From Aphanomyces cochlioides (Eukaryota > Oomycota > Saprolegniomycetes > Saprolegniales > Verrucalvaceae), in the NCBI GenBank assembly GCA_019828595.1, contig JAHQRK010000017.1:372001-436000 (forward strand): a stretch of DNA of 64,000 nucleotides, given 5' to 3'. The position numbers were made by a program, and so were the translations under genes. Below, piece by piece: positions 20,081 to 31,277 of the stretch. The notes below the pieces were generated by a model that had not been told where the DNA came from, did no database searches, and saw only the letters and a list, made by a program, of their open reading frames with translations. Every line of letters starts with the position of its first letter. The first letter of the stretch is position 1.

Positions 20081-23000
20081 TTAGAGTTGATCGTCCTCCA
20101 AATCGAGGGGATCAATTTCGTCGGCGTTCATGGAGTGGTGAGCTTTGCTGCAGAGCTCGTCGATGTGGTAATTGTTGGTGATGCTTTTGAGCATCGAGAT
20201 GGCCGACAAGACGGGAGCCGGCAAAGTGAACTTCTCGAGATTGTCGCTGAAGTTTTCGATCAAAGCAAACAGCGACCAGTCCGTCAAGCAGTTGGTGTCA
20301 GGCAATCTTGTTGCTTCTTGGTTCAATAGAACAGTCAGTGCCTCCGAGTTTGTGTAGAGGTCTGGGGCCCGATTTGAGAGGAATAAGTCAATCGTAGCAA
20401 GTGCAAAGAGGATGCGCTTGATCTCTGGTATGTCCGTGGTCAATTCTTCCAAGATTTCTGACGGGTGAATCTTGTATTGAGCCATGAAGTTGACGTGATG
20501 TTTGTAGTTGTGAGGCTTGCCTTGAGCTTTTAACAAAGCCATCTTGCGCTCAATAGTCTTGGTTGCAACAAGTGTCTGAAACAAACTGAGGTCTTCATCT
20601 TGTGCGTACATAGCATGTGCAACGAGCTGAGGATCGTCTCGCAAAATGCGTTGACATTCGGTGATACTGCCTTCGACTTTCTTATCTCGAATGATCTTCT
20701 TCGCCAATTCGAGGTGGGCTGCAGCAGACTTGTTAAGTCGTTGTTTCTTCGCTTTGCCTTTGGTCTTTTTCGGGCGTGGCGCACTTGAATCTTCCAATAC
20801 AATTCGAGGCACTGCAAAGTCTTCAAACGAGAGTTCCACGTCGTCTTCTTCGAGGATATGAAAACGGTTGGATGTCGGCAGGGGATCCAAACGTGGGGAC
20901 GAAGGCAAAGTACGTTTTGGAGCTGGTCCAGACCGGTAGCCCGTTACCAATTGAAGGTCCAGCGAGTTCTTGGGCTGCTCACTTGGTGGAGCAAGAGCGG
21001 GCGATTCGTTGGTAGACATTTCCACATCTTCTTGTTGTCCATTGTTGTTAGGGGGATCGCTGTCACCAGACATATCGACATCAGAGCCATGAGAAGGAGC
21101 TGTTGGCTGTGGTTGTTCATCTTGACAATCTCCAGATGCCTCAGTTGAGTCGGCCTTGCCTTCCGCATTTGTTCCAGGGTCTTGATCATGATCGTCTCCA
21201 TCATGTTCAGGTTCTTTTTCTCCTGATGGAGGAGATTTTGCCGCTGCCTTGGCCGCTTTTGCCTTCGCTTTTTCAGCCTTGGCCTCTGCACGTCGTGAAA
21301 CAATCGACGGAGGCAATGTCTTGTTCAGAGCAGCGATCTTGTGCTGAAACACGACGACAAAAGGCTGACCCGACGGATCCGTAATGGTGATTTCGCGTAG
21401 TGCGTCGCCGGATTTTGGCACCAACACTGCAGGAGGCGCAGACGACTTGAAAATGACTCTCAAATGCGGCGACTTGATGTTCTGACCAGCAGTAGGGTTG
21501 AATGCTGCTATCACTGACTTGGTCAATGCAGCCATTTTCTTGACAATTGCCTTGGCCATCGAAGGGTGACTGACCTTGTTGAACGTAACGTAGTAGTTGT
21601 TGCCATAACGCGAGTATTTGGGAACCAGGAAGTCTTTGCCACCAAGTCGAAACGTTGTGCCTCCCATTTCCACGCACGTAGACAAGTTGTAACTTGAGAT
21701 CACAATGGTCTGTGAGTTCTTCTTGTGGATCAAAATGTTCGGAAATTTGGAGCCCCATAACGAACCAGGATTTTCCTTGACAAATTGATCGCAGATGACT
21801 TTTTCGGACCAGTCCTTGTAGGCTTCGCCCAACTTGACTGTGAGCTCGTACACTTGGGACTGGGGAGTGAGCAAAATGTTTTCAATGAAGGCGTCCATGT
21901 CACCAGAGTCTTTGTAGAATGCGTCCGCCATGGCCTCGCATCGCGCAATATCGTCATCGGCAATAGCATGAGCACCAGTGTTGCGATGTTTCGCGCCTTT
22001 GGGGGCATTGCCTTGCTTGGAATCTTTCTTGGACGAAGCTGAATCCTTGCCGGGAGTCTTTTGCGTCCATGGATTGGCCTTTTCAGCGTTTTGTTGCTCT
22101 TGATCGCCTTGTATTTTGTCTGCCGCGGTAGGAGGATCAACAGCGCCATTTCCTTGAGCAACGGATTTGTCGACAATGTCTTGATTTGACTGGTCATTGT
22201 CATTGTTTGTCGATTGTTCCTCGTGAATAACTTCTCCAGGAGTATCACACGGCTTCGCTTGGCCGTTAATGTCGCCTGACCCATCAACCTCCGAGTGAAT
22301 TTGAGTATTTCCCTCGTCGGTTAAGGCCTCGGTTTCAGTAGAATCCTTCCCCTCGGCGTCTCCAGAGACCATATCCACGTCCTCTTGAGATTTTTCTTCT
22401 TCCTCTCCCGTTCTAGGAGGCTCAGCACAGGGGGCGACGCGGTTGGTGGCTGCTGGCTCAGTCCCATTGGTCACGAGAAAGGCCGGGGCCAGACCCCCAG
22501 TGACAGGGGTAGAAGGGGAATCCATGCCATCCCCGCAGCACGGTGACTGGGGTACACCATTGCTCCGGCGAGAACCCAAATCGGGATACCGCCCCCACCC
22601 CTCCGAAGAGGCCCCTGGGGGGAAGTAGACAGAACCGCAGGGTGTGCCCATAGGGGGGGCCCTCGTAGCCTCTAGGGCTGGCATGGACCCCGTTTTCTCG
22701 CCGCCTTCACTGGGGATCGACTCCAATTGGAGTCCAGGGAAGCAGCCACCACAGGCACAAGGCCCCAGTGGTTCGCCCTCCTGAGTGAGGGCTTCGCTAG
22801 ACAAGTTAACGACAGTGGTCTGGGGGTCAACCACTGACCCACTGAGGTTGACCCCCCCTGGAACTCCGGCGAGTGGAGCACCAGGTGAAGCGCTGGGGGA
22901 GCGAGACGCAGATTGGTCTCCAGAGACGCTGTTGGGGTCGAACTCGACCTCCACTTCGGCCCTAGGGTTAGGTGTAGAGACATTACTCACACCACTTCCG

Positions 23001-23110
23001 CCATCCTGATTGGACGACGAAAGTGGGTGAGGTGATACAATACCTGGAATGATGGTGACTCCGTGAGTGTTGGTCTCACGGAGCTCGGAACAGCTGTTGG
23101 CGTTGGACAT
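20081..23110 (-). CDS. LINE ORF1 protein, intact, 1,009 aa (E7)
   Basis: Same architecture as the E2 protein: low-complexity Ser/Pro/Gly N-terminus, acidic/Gln-rich segment, conserved central block (from ADDDIARCEAM to LPPSIV), Ala/Lys helix, acidic stretch, basic cluster PKKTKGKAKKQR, helix-rich C-terminus. It is three residues shorter than E2 because it lacks the DKQ indel (NNNGQQEDVE). Start ATG at 23110, 61 nt from the element end. Function is unassigned; a nucleic-acid-binding role is inferred only from position and charge pattern. Confidence 0.93.
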   Translation of the reverse strand: MSNANSCSELRETNTHGVTIIPGIVSPHPLSSSNQDGGSGVSNVSTPNPRAEVEVEFDPNSVSGDQSASRSPSASPGAPLAGVPGGVNLSGSVVDPQTTVVNLSSEALTQEGEPLGPCACGGCFPGLQLESIPSEGGEKTGSMPALEATRAPPMGTPCGSVYFPPGASSEGWGRYPDLGSRRSNGVPQSPCCGDGMDSPSTPVTGGLAPAFLVTNGTEPAATNRVAPCAEPPRTGEEEEKSQEDVDMVSGDAEGKDSTETEALTDEGNTQIHSEVDGSGDINGQAKPCDTPGEVIHEEQSTNNDNDQSNQDIVDKSVAQGNGAVDPPTAADKIQGDQEQQNAEKANPWTQKTPGKDSASSKKDSKQGNAPKGAKHRNTGAHAIADDDIARCEAMADAFYKDSGDMDAFIENILLTPQSQVYELTVKLGEAYKDWSEKVICDQFVKENPGSLWGSKFPNILIHKKNSQTIVISSYNLSTCVEMGGTTFRLGGKDFLVPKYSRYGNNYYVTFNKVSHPSMAKAIVKKMAALTKSVIAAFNPTAGQNIKSPHLRVIFKSSAPPAVLVPKSGDALREITITDPSGQPFVVVFQHKIAALNKTLPPSIVSRRAEAKAEKAKAKAAKAAAKSPPSGEKEPEHDGDDHDQDPGTNAEGKADSTEASGDCQDEQPQPTAPSHGSDVDMSGDSDPPNNNGQQEDVEMSTNESPALAPPSEQPKNSLDLQLVTGYRSGPAPKRTLPSSPRLDPLPTSNRFHILEEDDVELSFEDFAVPRIVLEDSSAPRPKKTKGKAKKQRLNKSAAAHLELAKKIIRDKKVEGSITECQRILRDDPQLVAHAMYAQDEDLSLFQTLVATKTIERKMALLKAQGKPHNYKHHVNFMAQYKIHPSEILEELTTDIPEIKRILFALATIDLFLSNRAPDLYTNSEALTVLLNQEATRLPDTNCLTDWSLFALIENFSDNLEKFTLPAPVLSAISMLKSITNNYHIDELCSKAHHSMNADEIDPLDLEDDQL

Positions 23111-23171
23111 TTTGAGCGCGGCGGCACTTGATAACTTCTTGACTTGAGGGGTACGAGGCAAATTCGGAAGT
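23111..23171 (-). promoter_or_regulatory. 5' UTR of E7, open in the ORF1 frame
   Basis: Only 61 nt long and free of stops in the ORF1 frame. The first 21 nt are the partner of the complementary 3' UTR segment. There is no TATA box in the UTR. If the element carries its own promoter it must be internal or in these bases; otherwise it depends on flanking transcription. Confidence 0.55.
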
Positions 23172-23186
23172 GGTATCCCGATTTGG

Positions 23187-25212
23187 GTTCTCGCCGGAGC
23201 AATGGTGTACCCCAGTCACCGTGCTGCGGGGATGGCATGGATTCCCCTTCTACCCCTGTCACTGGGGGTCTGGCCCCGGCCTTTCTCGTGACCAATGGGA
23301 CTGAGCCAGCAGCCACCAACCGCGTCGCCCCCTGTGCTGAGCCTCCTAGAACGGGAGAGGAAGAAGAACAATCTCAAGAGGACGTGGATATGGTCTCTGG
23401 AGACGCCGAGGGGAAGGATTCTACTGAAACCGAAGCCTTAACCGACGAGGGAAATACTCAAATTCACTCGGAGGTGGATGGGTCAGGCGACATTAACGGC
23501 CAAGCGAAGCCGTGTGATACTCCTGGAGAAGTTATTCAAGAGGAACAATCGACAAACAATGACAATGACCAGTCAAATCAAGACATTGTCGACAAATCCG
23601 TTGCTCAAGGAAATGGCGCTGTTGATCCTCCTACCGCGGCAGACAAAATACAAGGCGATCAAGAGCAACAAAACGCTGAAAAGGCCAATCCATGGACGCA
23701 AAAGACTCCCGGCAAGGATTCAGCTTCGTCCAAGAAAGATTCCAAGCAAGGCAATGCCCCCAAAGGCGCGAAACATCGCAACACTGGTGCTCATGCTATT
23801 GCCGATGACGATATTGCGCGATGCGAGGCCATGGCGGACGCATTCTACAAAGACTCTGGTGACATGGACGCCTTCATTGAAAACATTTTGCTCACCCCCA
23901 GTCCCAAGTGTACGAGCTCACAGTCAAGTTGGGCGAAGGCTACAAGGACTGGTCCGAAAAAGTCATCTGCGATCAATTTGTCAAGGAAAATCCTGGTTCG
24001 TTATGGGGCTCCAAATTTCCGAACATTTTGATCCACAAGAAGAACCCACAGACCATTGTGATCTCAAGTTACAACTTGTCTACGTGCGTGGAAATGGGAG
24101 GCACAACGTTTCGACTTGGTGGCAAAGACTTCCTGGTTCCCAAATACTCGCGTTATGGCAACAACTACTACGTTACGTTCAACAAGGTCAGTCACCCTTC
24201 GATGGCCAAGGCAATTGTCAAGAAAATGGCTGCATTGACCAAGTCAGTGATAGCAGCATTCAACCCTACTGCTGGTCAGAACATCAAGTCGCCGCATTTG
24301 AGAGTCATTTTCAAGTCGTCTGCGCCTCCTGCAGTGTTGGTGCCAAAATCCGGCGACGCACTACGCGAAATCACCATTACGGATCCGTCGGGTCAGCCTT
24401 TTGTCGTCGTGTTTCAGCACAAGATCGCTGCTCTGAACAAGACATTGCCTCCGTCGATTGTTTCACGACGTGCAGAGGCCAAGGCTGAAAAAGCGAAGGC
24501 AAAAGCGGCCAAGGCAGCGGCAAAATCTCCTCCGTCAGGAGAAAAAGAACCTGAACCTGATGGAGACGATCATGATCAAGACCTTGGAACAAATGCGGAA
24601 GGCGAGGCCGACTCAACTGAGGCATCTGGAGATCGTCAAGATGAACAACCACAGCCAACAGCTCCTTCTCATGGCTCTGATGTCGATATGTCTGGTGACA
24701 GCGATCCCCCTAACAACAATGGACAACAAGAAGATGTGGAAATGTCTACCAACGAATCGCCCGCTCTTGCTCCACCAAGTGAGCAGCCCAAGAACTCGCT
24801 GGACCTTCAATTGGTAACGGGCTACCGGTCTGGACCAGCTCCAAAACGTACTTTGCCTTCGTCCCCACGTTTGGATCCCCTGCCGACATCCAACCGTTTT
24901 CATATCCTCGAAGAAGACGACGTGGAACTCTCGTTTGAAGACTTTGCAGTGCCTCGAATTGTATTGGAAGATTCAAGTGCGCCACGCCCGAAAAAGACCA
25001 AAGGCAAAGCGAAGAAACAACGACTTAACAAGTCTGCTGCAGCCCACCTCGAATTGGCGAAGAAGATCATTCGAGATAAGAAAGTCGAAGGCAGTATCAC
25101 CGAATGTCAACGCATTTTGCGAGATGATCCTCAGCTCGTTGCACATGCTATGTACGCACAAGATGAAGACCTCAGTTTGTTTCAGTCGCTTGTTGCAACC
25201 AAGACTATTGAG
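23187..25212 (+). pseudogene. ORF1 of E6, second block with a frameshift
   Basis: Continues the E6 ORF1 after E7. One base is missing near 23895 (CTCACCCCCAG instead of CTCACTCCCCAG), which ends the frame at 24031 (reading NILLTPSPKCTSS). The correct frame resumes and runs to ACTATTGAG, where E8 begins. So it is broken three times: by E7, by the deletion and by E8. Confidence 0.9.
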
Positions 25213-28200
25213 AACTTCCGAATTTGCCTCGTACCCCTCAAGTCAAGAAGTTATCAAGTGCCGCCGCGCTCAAAATGTCCAACGCCAACAGCTGTTCCGA
25301 GCTCCGTGAGACCAACACTCACGGAGTCACCATCATTCCAGGTATTGTATCACCTCACCCACTTTCGTCGTCCAATCAGGATGGCGGAAGTGGTGTGAGT
25401 AATGTCTCTACACCTAACCCTAGGGCCGAAGTGGAGGTCGAGTTCGACCCCAACAGCGTCTCTGGAGACCAATCTGCGTCTCGCTCCCCCAGCGCTTCAC
25501 CTGGTGCTCCACTCGCCGGAGTTCCAGGGGGGGTCAACCTCAGTGGGTCAGTGGTTGACCCCCAGACCACTGTCGTTAACTTGTCTAGCGAAGCCCTCAC
25601 TCAGGAGGGCGAACCACTGGGGCCTTGTGCCTGTGGTGGCTGCTTCCCTGGACTCCAATTGGAGTCGATCCCCAGTGAAGGCGGCGAGAAAACGGGGTCC
25701 ATGCCAGCCCTAGAGGCTACGAGGGCCCCCCCTATGGGCACTCCCTGCGGTTCTGTCTACTTCCCCCAGGGGCCTCTTCGGAGGGGTGGGGGCGGTATCC
25801 CGATTTGGGTTCTCGCCGGAGCAATGGTGTACCCCAGTCACCGTGCTGCGGGGATGGCATGGATTCCCCTTCTACCCCTGTCACTGGGGGTCTGGCCCCG
25901 GCCTTTCTCGTGACCAATGGGACTGAGCCAGCAGCCACCAACCGCGTCGCCCCCTGTGCTGAGCCTCCTAGAACGGGAGAGGAAGAAGAAAAATCTCAAG
26001 AGGACGTGGATATGGTCTCTGGAGACGCCGAGGGGAAGGATTCTACTGAAACCGAGGCCTTAACCGACGAGGGAAATACTCAAATTCACTCGGAGGTGGA
26101 TGGGTCAGGCGACATTAACGGCCAAGCGAAGCCGTGTGATACTCCTGGAGAAGTTATTCAAGAGGAACAATCGACAAACAATGACAATGACCAGTCAAAT
26201 CAAGACATTGTCGACAAATCCGTTGCTCAAGGAAATGGCGCTGTTGATCCTCCTACCGCGGCAGACAAAATACAAGGCGATCAAGAGCAACAAAACGCTG
26301 AAAAGGCCAATCCATGGACGCAAAAGACTCCCGGCAAGGATTCAGCTTCGTCCAAGAAAGATTCCAAGCAAGGCAATGCCCCCAAAGGCGCGAAACATCG
26401 CAACACTGGTGCTCATGCTATTGCCGATGACGATATTGCGCGATGCGAGGCCATGGCGGACGCATTCTACAAAGACTCTGGTGACATGGACGCCTTCATT
26501 GAAAACATTTTGCTCACTCCCCAGTCCCAAGTGTACGAGCTCACAGTCAAGTTGGGCGAAGCCTACAAGGACTGGTCCGAAAAAGTCATCTGCGATCAAT
26601 TTGTCAAGGAAAATCCTGGTTCGTTATGGGGCTCCAAATTTCCGAACATTTTGATCCACAAGAAAAACCCACAGACCATTGTGATCTCAAGTTACAACTT
26701 GTCTACGTGCGTGGAAATGGGAGGCACAACGTTTCGACTTGGTGGCAAAGATTTCCTGGTTCCCAAGTACTCGCGTTATGGCAACAACTACTATGTTACG
26801 TTCAACAAGGTCAGTCACCCTTCGATGGCCAAGGCAATTGTCAAGAAAATGGCTGCATTGACCAAGTCAGTGATAGCAGCATTCAACCCTACTGCTGGTC
26901 AGAACATCAAGTCGCCGCATTTGAGAGTCATTTTCAAGTCGTCTGCGCCTCCTGCAGTGTTGGTGCCAAAATCCGGCGACGCACTACGCGAAATCACCAT
27001 TACGGATCCGTCGGGTCAGCCTTTTGTCGTCGTGTTTCAGCACAAGATCGCTGCTCTGAACAAGACATTGCCTCCGTCGATTGTTTCACGACGTGCAGAG
27101 GCCAAGGCTGAAAAAGCGAAGGCAAAAGCGGCCAAGGCAGCGGCAAAATCTCCTCCGTCAGGAGAAAAAGAACCTGAACATGATGGAGACGATCATGATC
27201 AAGACCCTGGAACAAATGCGGAAGGCAAGGCCGACTCAACTGAGGCATCTGGAGATGGTCAAGATGAACAACCACAGCCAACAGCTCCTTCTCATGGCTC
27301 TGATGTCGATATGTCTGGTGACAGCGATCCCCCTAACAACAATGGACAACAAGAAGATGTGGAAATGTCTACCAACGAATCGCCCGCTCTTGCTCCACCA
27401 AGTGAGCAGCCCAAGAACTCGCTGGACCTTCAATTGGTAACGGGCTACCGGTCTGGACCAGCTCCAAAACGTACTTTGCCTTCGTCCCCACGTTTGGATC
27501 CCCTGCCGACATCCAACCGTTTTCATATCCTCGAAGAAGACGACGTGGAACTCTCGTTTGAAGACTTTGCAGTGCCTCGAATTGTATTGGAAGATTCAAG
27601 TGCGCCACGCCCGAAAAAGACCAAAGGCAAAGCGAAGAAACAACGACTTAACAAGTCTGCTGCAGCCCACCTCGAATTGGCGAAGAAGATCATTCGAGAT
27701 AAGAAAGTCGAAGGCAGTATCACCGAATGTCAACGCATTTTGCGAGATGACCCTCAGCTGGTTGCACATGCTATGTACGCACAAGATGAAGACCTCAGTT
27801 TGTTTCAGTCACTTGTTGCAACCAAGACTATTGAGCGCAAGATGGCTTTGTTAAAAGCTCAAGGCAAGCCTCACAACTACAAACATCACGTCAACTTCAT
27901 GGCTCAATACAAGATTCACCCGTCAGAAATCTTGGAAGAATTGACCACGGACATACCAGAGATCAAGCGCATCCTCTTTGCACTTGCTACGATTGACTTA
28001 TTCCTCTCAAATCGGGCCCCAGACCTCTACACAAACTCGGAGGCACTGACTGTTCAATTGAACCAAGAAGCAACAAGATTGCCTGACACCAACTGCTTGA
28101 CGGACTGGTCGCTGTTTGCTTTGATCGAAAACTTCAGCGACAATCTCGAGAAGTTCACTTTGCCGGCTCCCGTCTTGTCGGCCATCTCGATGCTCAAAAG

Positions 28201-28250
28201 CATCACCAACAATTACCACATCGACGAGCTCTGCAGCAAAGCTCACCACT

Positions 28251-28266
28251 CCATGAACGCCGACGA
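28251..28266. repeat. Target-site duplication of E9, left copy
   Basis: CCATGAACGCCGACGA is repeated at 28659-28674. It is the same ORF1 site, in the same relative orientation, as used by E4. Confidence 0.95.
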
Positions 28267-28513
28267 CCGAGCCTGCGTGTATTATCAAATATGGCTCCAA
28301 CGTGCCGATCGCACCTTTCGACCCGACCTCACAGCGAAGAGTCCGATGGAAGTTGCCATTCATGCTGCCTCTTTGATCAAGCTACATCTACAACAGCTCC
28401 TGGTTGATCTCCCTCTCAAGAAGGGATACACCAAGGTATTCAATGTGCTCAAGCATCTATCTTCGGACCCCTGGTTACGTCAACACGCCATTCCTGACAG
28501 TGTCGTTTCATGA
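28267..28513 (+). pseudogene. ORF2 C-terminal tail of E9, in frame with E8 ORF1
   Basis: Encodes the tail starting at RACVYYQIWLQR. It begins downstream of the zinc motif, so no catalytic or zinc residues remain. The junction NADDRACVYY keeps the ORF1 reading frame, giving a continuous frame from 25805 to 28513. It ends at the normal ORF2 TGA. Confidence 0.9.
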
Positions 28514-28658
28514 GTGAGCTGACGGCTCACCACTTCATCTCCTGTTCAATGACCACTTTGCCATATTCTGTTTTCCAAGTTCTATTTATACAGTACGAGG
28601 CAAATTAGTAAGTCATTAGGGCCTTTGCTCAAAAATAAGGTTAATACAACTCATTTAA
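28267..28658 (+). mobile_element. E9: short 5'-truncated LINE copy (392 bp)
   Basis: Contains only the last 82 codons of ORF2 and the 3' UTR. Flanked by 16-bp duplications. The 3' arm of the stop-codon hairpin lacks one base (GGCTCACCACTT). Confidence 0.96.
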
Positions 28659-28789
28659 CCATGAACGCCGACGAAATTGATCCCCTCGATTTGGAGGACG
28701 ATCAACTCTAAGGCTTCTATCCCCTGCTTCAATCCATTTCAACCTCCCCTCTGACCCCTCCATTCTACTCATTTTCATCTGTACTCGTG

Positions 28790-29856
28790 ATGAGTGACAA
28801 CAACTTCTCCGATGTCCCAACTGAACTCGTGGACTGGGACCCACAAATCATCTCCCTCAACACCAATGGCTTCTCCAACAGTCATCGGTACATCCTCGAC
28901 AAACTATCAAGTGTTCACGACGTTTCCTTTATCCAAGAAACCCGTTTCCGCACGCCAAGTCTCCACGACCGTGTTGCGTTCCATTGGCAACAAATCACAA
29001 ACCACGAAGGCTCTTTGTTCTTTGAAGAGCCTATTTACCCTGAAGTATCCACGTCGCCAGCCACTGGAGGTCTGGCTACGTTGATACATCCTCACTCTCC
29101 TTTGAAGAACGCCACTCAAGTCCCTCATGACAACCCAGTGCTTCGTGGTCGTTATCTACAAGTGCGATGTACTCTGGGTCCACTGACAGTCGTTCTCCAC
29201 AATATCTATGCGCCGGCAGCCTTCCAACAACGAGCAAGTTACTTCGAAGAATTGCCACGCGACTTTCCTCCACATGCGCTCCACATTGTTGGAGGCGATT
29301 TCAACTGCACTCTCAACAAAGATTTGGATTCGTTGAGACCCAGTACCTCCACCATGGCCGGCACCCTTCAACTGGAACAATGGATGCACAGTTTGTCTCT
29401 GGTGGATCTGTTTCGCCGTCAAAACCCCGTGGCACGAGCCTTCACAAGTCCCACACTCACCAACCGACTTGACTACATCTTTTGTTCGTCCACCTTGGCG
29501 GGTCTTCGTCATTGGAAGGCGACGCACATGCCACACGTTCCACAGGCTGACCACGTGGCTTGTCGTATCATCACAAAGCGTCAAACATTGCGCCATGGCT
29601 CTGGATCATGGAAAGCTCCAACTTGGCTACTTCGTCTACCACGAGCGGTCGAGATTGTTCATGGATGTCTGGATCGATTTTTGGACAAGTCTCCAACATT
29701 CCACAATATCTCCAAGGCCAACGACATGCTGGTCAATGATATCCGCTCCCAACTCAAAGAATTCCATTCTCAACGATTGGAGAAACAACATCTGCCGTTG
29801 AAGAAGTTAGCTGTCGAGATCGCTTCGCTTTTGCAAGTCCCCAACATGCGTCAAGA
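28790..29856 (+). pseudogene. ORF2 of E8, first block (endonuclease)
   Basis: ATG at 28790. The complete endonuclease motif set is present (LNTNG, QET, NIYAP, GGDFN, LDYIF, ADH) up to about residue 355 (NMRQ). Then E10 enters out of frame and the reading stops at 29893. Further E8 ORF2 blocks lie at 30877-31064 and 46923-47294. Confidence 0.9.
29841..29856. repeat. Target-site duplication of E10, left copy
   Basis: CCAACATGCGTCAAGA is repeated at 30861-30876 directly after the E10 3' end. Confidence 0.95.
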
Positions 29857-30714
29857 GTCCCTCCAACGAAACAATGGATCTCAATCTTGGTGACCAAGTT
29901 ATCACGATTGTTTGAGATTGTTTCTGAAGAGGATGCTCCCGTGTTCCACTTGCCGACGCCAAGCTCTGAATGGATGGAATGGCACTGGATGATACACCCT
30001 GACTCGAGTCCGATCTTGTTGGCGCTTGCGACTTCGAAATCGGCTAAGATCAGAGCTTCTCCAGCTGTCAGCTCGTCCATCCTTCCTACCAAGCATCTCA
30101 ACCTGCCATCCAACTTTTATGAAGACCCCAAGCGCCTTACCCAACTTGCCGCCTTCCTCCAACCCGACCACATTCTCCCTCGATATGGAGAGTTCATTTT
30201 CAAGACCCTTCTCCGCGCCAACGCCATGCAATATCTGTTTCAGTACCAAGACCCCAAGCCGACGTGTGTCTTCTGTCGTGTCAATGAGACGTACGAGCAT
30301 TTCCTGTTCTCTTGTGGATATGGTCAATCTGTTTGGTATTTCTTCAAGGCGATCCAGCGACTACTCGAGTGTTCCTTTCCGTCGACTTGTCTGGAAATGT
30401 TCTACGAGACGCCCAAGCCGTCCGATGGATACTACATCCGTGGCTATCTGAAGATCTGGCCGATTGTCCGAGCCTGCGTGTATTATCAAATATGGCTCCA
30501 ACGTGCCGATCGCACCTTTCGACCCGACCTCACAGCGAAGAGTCCGATGGAAGTTGCCATTCATGCTGCCTCTTTGATCAAGCTACATCTACAACAGCTC
30601 CTGGTTGATCTCCCTCTCAAGAAGGGATACACCAAGGTATTCAATGTGCTCAAGCATCTATCTTCGGACCACTGGTTACGTCAACACATCATTCCTGACA
30701 GCGTCGTTTCATGA
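29857..30714 (+). pseudogene. ORF2 C-terminal fragment of E10
   Basis: Contains about 285 codons from VPPTKQW to the TGA, including the zinc motif CX2CX7HX4C, without frameshift. The endonuclease and reverse transcriptase are absent through 5' truncation. Confidence 0.9.
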
Positions 30715-30860
30715 GTGAGCTAACGGCTCACTCACTTCATCTCCTGTTCAATGACCACTTTGCCATATTCTGTTTTCCAAGTTCTATTTATACAGTACGA
30801 GGCAAATTAGTAAGTCATTAGGGCCTTTGCTCAAAAATAAGGTTAATACAACTCATTTAA
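29857..30860 (+). mobile_element. E10: 5'-truncated LINE copy (1,004 bp)
   Basis: Starts within the ORF2 C-terminal region (GTCCCTCCAACG) and runs to the intact 3' end, flanked by 16-bp duplications. Shares a rare variant with E12 (CCGTCGACTTGTCTGG in element sense, near 30380). Confidence 0.96.
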
Positions 30861-30876
30861 CCAACATGCGTCAAGA

Positions 30877-31064
30877 TGCAGTGCTGGTGGATCGAGTGCG
30901 AGACCTTCAAAAGCAAATTCACGAGCTGCAAGATCGAGACAAGCAGTTTCGTCAAGACCAGGCGTTCCAACTTCACTTGTACAAAGCAGAGCGCTCGTCC
31001 AAGTTCCACTTCATGTCCCCTGTCCCTACCCCCTTGAAGAAGACAGTCTTCAAAGAGTTGGTGG
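30877..31064 (+). pseudogene. ORF2 of E8, second block (linker)
   Basis: Encodes the coiled-coil-like linker (VRDLQKQIHELQ) through KKTVFKELV between endonuclease and RT. E11 breaks it at GTTGGTGG. Translation into E11 stops at once (GTTAAATGA). Confidence 0.9.
31050..31064. repeat. Target-site duplication of E11, left copy
   Basis: TCAAAGAGTTGGTGG is repeated at 46908-46922. The first T may belong to the element, so the length is 14-15 bp. The two copies are about 15.8 kb apart because E12 and E13 lie inside E11. Confidence 0.92.
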
Positions 31065-31277
31065 TTAAATGAGTTGTATTAACCTTATTTTTGAGCAAAA
31101 GCCCTAATGACTTACTAATTTGCCTCGTACTGTATAAATAGAACTTGGAAAACAGAATATGGCAAAGTGGTCATTGAACAGGAGATGAAGTGAGTGAGCC
31201 GTTAGCTCACTCATGAAACGACGCTGTCAGGAATGGCGTGTTGATGTAACCAGGGGTCCGAAGATAGATGCTTGAGC

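Larger units (their letters stand above)
15801..23171 (-). mobile_element. E7: full-length LINE with both ORFs intact (7,371 bp)
   Basis: Complete element: 3' terminus TTAAATGAG at 15801 (minus-strand reading), 146-nt 3' UTR, ORF2 15947-20002, 78-nt spacer, ORF1 20081-23110, 61-nt 5' UTR ending at 23171. Exact 15-bp target duplications flank it, and E6 ORF1 resumes cleanly after them. There is no poly(A) tail and no long terminal repeat. Both ORFs are uninterrupted and all catalytic motifs are present, so this copy could be autonomous. One of two such copies here, with E17. Confidence 0.97.
15205..25212 (+). mobile_element. E6: LINE copy, 5' half, split by E7 and broken by E8
   Basis: Starts with the family 5' terminus directly after GGTGGAC of E5. 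Blocks 15205-15800 and 23187-25212 are one ORF1 interrupted by E7, with a 15-bp duplication (GGTATCCCGATTTGG). At 25212 (ACTATTGAG) a second plus-strand copy, E8, begins. E6's ORF2 and 3' end are not in the window. Confidence 0.9.
25275..28711 (+). pseudogene. ORF1 of E8, frameshifted and carrying E9
   Basis: ATG at 25275. One C is missing in a C-run near 25765 (five C instead of six), which shifts the frame and ends it at 25913. The normal frame is open again from 25805 to the E9 insertion. E9 splits the last codons (SMNADE), and the true final codons with TAA lie at 28675-28711. Because E9 enters in phase, the ORF1 frame continues into the ORF2 tail and stops at 28513. Confidence 0.9.

Noticed and set aside
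15786..23186. LTR retrotransposon or DNA transposon with terminal repeats
   Set aside because: No long terminal repeats, integrase, protease or transposase. The repeats at the ends are 14-16-bp target duplications, and 5' truncation is frequent, as expected for target-primed reverse transcription.
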